12,675 nucleotides of DNA from Candidatus Curtissbacteria bacterium (GTDB taxonomy: Bacteria > Patescibacteriota > Microgenomatia > Curtissbacterales > GWA2-41-24), in assembly GCA_016187105.1 (NCBI GenBank), contig JACPKK010000055.1, positions 1 through 12,675 on the forward strand, written 5' to 3'. Both the position numbers and the translations under genes were made by a program. Each line of letters begins with the position of its first letter. Position 1 is the first letter of the stretch. Below are positions 9,837 through 12,675 of the stretch, piece by piece. Under the pieces are notes generated by a model. It was not told the origin of the DNA. It made no database searches and worked only from the letters and a program-made list of their open reading frames with translations.

Positions 9837-12008
9837 TTATACTCCTTCTTTGGCCTTTGGCAAATCAGGTTCACCCGCCGTAGTCCGGCCTAGCCGGACG
9901 AAGGAGGGTTTTGTCCAGCTTGCCCACTTGCACTTAGGATAATTAGCACATCCCCAAAAGGTTTTCCCGCGATGCGTCTTTTTGACCACAACCTCTCCGT
10001 CATCATTGGGGCAAATCATCCCGGTCGGCGCCGCCATTGTTTTGGTATTTTTACACTGCGGAAAACCGGAGCAGGCCATAAACTTCCCAAACCGGCCGTA
10101 GCGAATTACCATCGGCTTGCCGCATTTTTCGCACATTTCACCGGTTTCCTCCACTTCCACCTTCATCTTCCCGGCCTCCTCCTCCACTTTTTCCACTTTC
10201 TCCTCAAACGGCCCCCAAAATCCTCCCATCACTTCTGCCAGTTTCTCTTCGCCTTGAGCGATTTTATCCAGATCCTCCTCCATCTTGGCCGTAAACGCCA
10301 AATCAATAATATCCGGAAAATATTTTTCTAAAAAGTCGATAACGGTTTCGCCAACCGGCGTCGGCCCGATTTTTTTGCTCTCCAGCTTCTCGATGTATAT
10401 CCTCTCATACAAAGTGGAGATCGTCGGCGCGTAAGTAGAAGGCCTGCCGATATCATGTTTTTCCAGATCGCGGATTAAAGTCGCCTCTGTGTATCTGGCC
10501 GGCGGCTCTGTAAATTTCTGCTCGCTGTTTACTTTCTTAAGGTCCAAGTCCTCCCCCTCGGAAAGAGCCGGCAAAAGCTGTTCCGTTATCGGCGCCTTTT
10601 CGTAAACCCTATACCAACCATCAAACTTTACCTTTTGGCCACTCGCCCGAAGTAAATAAGTACGAGGGGTGGCAGTTTGGGTGGCGCGAGCGGAGGGAGT
10701 CCCATCGAGCGCCCGCAGGTCGGAGGAATGATCTTGATCACGATTCGAGTTTAAACCGACCGCGGACGTCGGATGGGACGAGCGAGCGACAGGACCCAAA
10801 CTGACAGGACCCGCAATAGCCTCAACATCCACGGCAGTTTCCGCGACTACCGCTTCGGCCATCTGGCAAACCACCATCCGCTTCCAAATTAAGTCATAGA
10901 GTTTCTTATGATCGTTACTTGTTACGTTTAACGTGTTACTTGTTACGCTAATATTCGTCGGCCGTATCGCTTCATGCGCTTCCTGCGCCAAACGCGATTT
11001 GACCTTGTAATGCCGGGCATTGGCCGGCAAATATTCTTTACCGAAAGTATCGGCAATATATTTACGTGTTGCGAGAACTGCCTTTGGCGATAAGTTTACC
11101 GAATCGGTTCGCATATAAGTAATCAAGCCTTGTTCATATAAATCCTGCGCAATCCTCATTGTGCGTTTCGGCGCATAACCAAGACGGCTAGCGGCAATCT
11201 GCTGGAGCGTCGAAGTTGTAAACGGCGGGTTAGGGTATTTCTTGGCGTCTTTGGCCTCGACTTTGAGGATTTTGTAAGCGGCCTTCTCCAAATCCCCAAC
11301 AACCTTTTCGGCTTGGTCTTTATTTGATATCTCCGCCTTCTCCTCCCCGATTTTTATGAGGTTTGCTCTAAATACTTTTGATACCTGTGATACTTTTGAT
11401 ACTTGTGATACTTCCACCCAAATCTCCCAATACTCCACCGGCTTAAAACCCTCTATCTCCCGCTCGCGGTCAACTACGAGTCGCAAGGCCACCGATTGCA
11501 CCCGCCCGGCGCTAAGTCCGCTTTTAACTTTTTTCCAAAGAAGCGGCGAAAGTTTATAGCCGACCAGCCTATCCAAAATTCTTCTTGCCTGCTGGGCATC
11601 TACAAGAAAATCGTCAATTTTGCGCGGATGCCGGAATGCCTCCATCACTGCATCGCGTGTGATTTCATGAAAAACCACTCTTTGATAATCTTTGACTTTC
11701 GACTTTGCTTTCTCATTTATTACCTGCAGTAAATTCCAAGCGATTGCCTCACCTTCGCGGTCCGGATCTGTCGCCAGCCAAAGGCTATCCGCCGCCGCCG
11801 CTTCCTTGGCTAAAACATGAACTGCTTTTATTTTCTCCTTGGGGATTACATACTTGGGCTCAAAGTTGTGCTCCACATCCACGCCAAATTCTCCGCGCGG
11901 CAAATCCCGCACATGCCCCATGCTGGCAGTGATTTTGTAGTCCGGACCCAAGAATTGAGCCAAAGTACGTGCCTTGGTTGGACTTTCTACAATCACTAGA
12001 TTTTTCAT
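9837..12008 (-). CDS. topA: DNA topoisomerase I (type IA)
   Basis: Relaxes negative supercoils by cutting one strand and passing the other. The TOPRIM domain shows MKNLVIVESPTKA with Glu8 and DPDREGEA with Asp81, Asp83 and Glu85. The active-site Tyr is Y298 in GLITYMRTDS. EAHEAIRPT is at 343-351 and RPSTYAP in the second core segment. The C-terminal zinc ribbons are: first C626, C629, C646, C652; second C666, C687, C693, with Asp669 in place of the fourth Cys. Oddities are 9-bp repeats coding VSQVSKVSQVSK at 200-211, an insert at about 402-446 and a C-terminal tail (701-712) both lying on palindromic DNA, and a 21-bp duplication near 355-366. AAGG five bases before ATG 12008 serves as Shine-Dalgarno. 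A partial copy of its own start lies just upstream. Length 723 is within the family range. Confidence 0.96.
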   Translation of the reverse strand: MKNLVIVESPTKARTLAQFLGPDYKITASMGHVRDLPRGEFGVDVEHNFEPKYVIPKEKIKAVHVLAKEAAAADSLWLATDPDREGEAIAWNLLQVINEKAKSKVKDYQRVVFHEITRDAVMEAFRHPRKIDDFLVDAQQARRILDRLVGYKLSPLLWKKVKSGLSAGRVQSVALRLVVDREREIEGFKPVEYWEIWVEVSQVSKVSQVSKVFRANLIKIGEEKAEISNKDQAEKVVGDLEKAAYKILKVEAKDAKKYPNPPFTTSTLQQIAASRLGYAPKRTMRIAQDLYEQGLITYMRTDSVNLSPKAVLATRKYIADTFGKEYLPANARHYKVKSRLAQEAHEAIRPTNISVTSNTLNVTSNDHKKLYDLIWKRMVVCQMAEAVVAETAVDVEAIAGPVSLGPVARSSHPTSAVGLNSNRDQDHSSDLRALDGTPSARATQTATPRTYLLRASGQKVKFDGWYRVYEKAPITEQLLPALSEGEDLDLKKVNSEQKFTEPPARYTEATLIRDLEKHDIGRPSTYAPTISTLYERIYIEKLESKKIGPTPVGETVIDFLEKYFPDIIDLAFTAKMEEDLDKIAQGEEKLAEVMGGFWGPFEEKVEKVEEEAGKMKVEVEETGEMCEKCGKPMVIRYGRFGKFMACSGFPQCKNTKTMAAPTGMICPNDDGEVVVKKTHRGKTFWGCANYPKCKWASWTKPSFVRLGRTTAGEPDLPKAKEGV
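9873..9909. repeat. Palindromic element at the 3' end of topA
   Basis: Centred on GTCCGGC-CTA-GCCGGAC (9883-9899), extended by CC/GG and ACCC/GGGT pairs to 9873 and 9909. A separate outer pair CTCCTTC/GAAGGAG (9842-9848 with 9900-9906) also exists. It encodes PSFVRLGRTTAG near the TopA C terminus, after the last zinc ribbon. Confidence 0.7.
10673..10803. repeat. Palindromic element inserted in frame in topA
   Basis: Perfect 10-bp terminal inverted repeats CAGTTTGGGT (10673-10682) and ACCCAAACTG (10794-10803) bound a 131-bp block with further partial symmetry inside (GCGAGCG/CGCTCGC, GGGA/TCCC words). It encodes about residues 402-446, a Ser, Thr, Asp and Arg-rich stretch with no counterpart in ordinary TopA between CQMAEAVVAETAVDVEA and GQKVKFDGWYRVY. 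GACAGGACCC occurs twice at the right edge (10788-10797 and 10804-10813). Confidence 0.75.
10914..10947. repeat. 21-bp-spaced direct repeat in topA
   Basis: GTTACTTGTTACG occurs at 10914-10926 and again at 10935-10947. The period of 21 bp keeps the frame and encodes VTSN-TLN-VTSN at about residues 355-365. Confidence 0.6.
11371..11415. repeat. 9-bp tandem repeats in topA
   Basis: Five units of 9 bp, consensus GATACTTTT or GATACTTGT (11371-11379 to 11407-11415), alternate to make an 18-bp period. They encode VS(Q/K) units at residues about 199-213 of TopA without breaking the frame. Confidence 0.8.
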
Positions 12009-12124
12009 TGTAACCTTGCCTTCGCTTGCCCCGTATATCCGCCCTTCCGAGGCGAGAATGTAAATCTCGCGAGGAAGTAAGGACTATATGGGGTCGGCGA
12101 CTCAACAATGACCAAATTTTTCAT
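12005..12124 (-). CDS. 39-codon upstream ORF repeating the TopA start
   Basis: An ATG at 12124 opens a 39-codon ORF whose first 11 residues, MKNLVIVESPT, are identical to the TopA N terminus. At DNA level 9 of 33 bases differ, all silent. The rest (PYSPYFLARFTFSPRKGG and so on) is encoded by palindromic DNA, and its TGA overlaps the topA ATG (ATGA), so it could couple translation. The Shine-Dalgarno for topA lies inside it. It may be a remnant of an insertion that duplicated the start, a fragment of a second topA, a leader peptide or an assembly mix of strains. A functional peptide is not established. Confidence 0.5.
   Translation of the reverse strand: MKNLVIVESPTPYSPYFLARFTFSPRKGGYTGQAKARLQ
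12019..12094. repeat. Palindromic element between the two topA starts
   Basis: CTTCC-(3 bases)-GCGAGA pairs imperfectly with TCTCGC-GAGGAAG around 12041-12076. Outside it CCCCGTATATCC (from 12024) and GGACTATATGGGG (12081-12093) are imperfect inverted repeats. This matches the other palindromic elements of the window in style. Confidence 0.55.
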
Positions 12125-12162
12125 CTCTATCAGGTTTCTATTTCACTCTACTAATCTTTAAC

Positions 12163-12191
12163 TTAACACATAAACCTACCATACTTGTCAA
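12163..12191 (-). promoter_or_regulatory. Candidate topA promoter
   Basis: TTGACA (12191-12186) is a perfect -35 on the minus strand. At 17 bases the -10 position reads TGTTAA (12168-12163), only 3 of 6, in an AT-rich stretch. The start would be near 12156, about 32 bases before the upstream ORF. It is divergent from the TrpR-like gene promoter, about 60 bases away. Confidence 0.5.
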
Positions 12192-12248
12192 CATCACCTC
12201 GCCAGTAGCACATCGTTACATTACCTCGCATTACCTCGCATTACCTCA
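12192..12248. repeat. 10-bp direct repeats between the divergent promoters
   Basis: CATTACCTC(G/A) occurs three times in tandem (12219-12228, 12229-12238, 12239-12248), and a variant CATCACCTCG lies at 12192-12201. The 10-bp spacing puts copies on the same face of the helix. They lie just upstream of the -35 box of the TrpR-like gene and could be protein-binding sites. Confidence 0.7.
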
Positions 12249-12253
12249 ATATC

Positions 12254-12282
12254 TTGACATTCCCTCTCCCTTCAGTTATTTA
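12254..12282 (+). promoter_or_regulatory. Promoter of the TrpR-like gene
   Basis: A perfect TTGACA (12254-12259) with TATTTA (12277-12282) at 17 bases. The -10 box is weak (3 of 6) and is buried in a 24-bp perfect palindrome, which suggests repression by a dimer. The predicted start falls about 13 bases before the ATG, so the leader would be very short. Confidence 0.55.
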
Positions 12283-12293
12283 AATAACTGAAG
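12270..12293. promoter_or_regulatory. 24-bp perfect palindrome, candidate operator
   Basis: Half-site CTTCAGTTATTT (12270-12281) is followed directly by its exact inverse complement (12282-12293). It covers the predicted -10 box and ends 8 bases before the ATG of the TrpR-like gene. A symmetric site with no spacer suits a dimeric HTH repressor such as TrpR, whose known E. coli operators are also palindromes over a promoter. As RNA it has no loop, so a terminator role is unlikely. Confidence 0.7.
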
Positions 12294-12301
12294 AGTTAAG
12301 A

Positions 12302-12675
12302 ATGCCCTTAGTATCCAAAAGAAAACTTTCTAAAAACATCGAGGAAAGGATGTTTGAAACATTGTGGGAAGCAATTTCGAAACTCAACTCCAAACAAGAT
12401 ATCCAAAGTTTTCTTGCCGACCTTCTCTCCCCTGTAGAAATACAAATGATCGCTAAACGAATGGCGATTGCGGCTCTTCTTGCGCGTGGTTATGGTTATG
12501 AATCGATTCAGGATATTATTAAGGTCTCCGATGCCACTGTAGCAAAAGTGTCAAGAGCTCTAAACAACAATCCGGGTTATAAAATAGCAATCAATAAAAT
12601 CGCCAGAAGCGAGGCGACACAGGAATTTTGGCATGATATAGAAAATCTAGTTTATCGCTTAAGCAGTCCCGGCAA
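12302..12675 (+). CDS. TrpR/YerC-like transcriptional regulator (3' end cut off)
   Basis: The only plus-strand gene. 124 codons are open from ATG 12302 to the window edge with no stop. The segment LADLLSPVEIQMIAKRMAIAA (residues 38-58), then GYGYESIQDIIKVSDATVAKVSRAL (63-87), is the TrpR-superfamily pattern: a helical dimerisation part followed by a helix-turn-helix (about 67-87). YerC-like relatives are about 100 residues, so this protein has a longer N terminus and an extra C-terminal helical part (residues 88 onward, ARSEATQEFWHDIENLVYRL). The ligand is unknown; CPR genomes usually lack tryptophan synthesis, so tryptophan sensing should not be assumed. The palindrome directly upstream suggests autoregulation and possibly control of divergent topA. 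Confidence 0.85.
   Translation, partial: MPLVSKRKLSKNIEERMFETLWEAISKLNSKQDIQSFLADLLSPVEIQMIAKRMAIAALLARGYGYESIQDIIKVSDATVAKVSRALNNNPGYKIAINKIARSEATQEFWHDIENLVYRLSSPG

Noticed and set aside
12192..12248. CRISPR array
   Set aside because: Units are 10 bp in direct tandem with no spacers.
12270..12293. Palindrome as a transcription terminator
   Set aside because: The inverted repeat has no loop, is AT-rich and is not followed by a T-run, and it lies directly before a start codon.
1..12675. TGA recoded as glycine or tryptophan
   Set aside because: TGA ends tsf and tmk at the expected lengths, so the standard bacterial code fits.

Overview
The window looks like a chromosomal piece from a Candidate Phyla Radiation (Patescibacteria) genome, probably Microgenomates-like. 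This is inferred from the gene forms: a 411-residue prolyl-tRNA synthetase without the usual editing insertion, a 152-residue EF-Ts, an rpsB-tsf-frr-rseP-proS run that lacks pyrH, uppS and cdsA, a double-length ThyX-like protein, and many genes without a clear Shine-Dalgarno sequence. TGA serves as an ordinary stop, so this is not a TGA-glycine lineage. No tRNA, rRNA, CRISPR array or transposase gene was seen.

Layout: all genes but one lie on the minus strand and read from right to left. At the far right, on the plus strand, is the start of a TrpR/YerC-like repressor gene that runs off the window (12302-12675). Its promoter overlaps a perfect 24-bp palindrome. Divergent from it is topA (12008-9837), preceded by a 39-codon ORF that repeats the first 11 residues of TopA. 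Next come an unknown 149-residue gene, a NUDIX-dCTP deaminase fusion, thymidylate kinase (tmk), and the tandem ThyX-like protein. After thyX a consensus sigma-70 promoter drives a small basic protein of unknown function that appears frameshifted. Then a second promoter and a leader containing a well-formed H-type pseudoknot precede rpsB-tsf, a 53-residue HTH-like ORF coupled to tsf, frr, rseP and proS.

Function: the right half is DNA topology plus dTTP supply. Dcd makes dUTP from dCTP, ThyX makes dTMP from dUMP, and Tmk phosphorylates dTMP. The NUDIX domain fused to Dcd could supply the missing dUTP-to-dUMP step (inference). The left half is translation (S2, EF-Ts, RRF, ProRS) plus the site-2 protease RseP.

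The most unusual signal is a family of short palindromic elements. They sit in frame inside topA (two), NUDIX-dcd (N terminus), tmk (flanked by perfect 12-bp direct repeats) and thyX (two), and also in the tmk-thyX gap and between the duplicated topA starts. I saw none inside the coding regions of the rpsB-proS block. They resemble in behaviour the Rickettsia palindromic elements that insert in frame into genes. The other main candidates for new biology are the rpsB-leader pseudoknot, the duplicated topA start, and the TrpR-like gene with its apparent self-operator.
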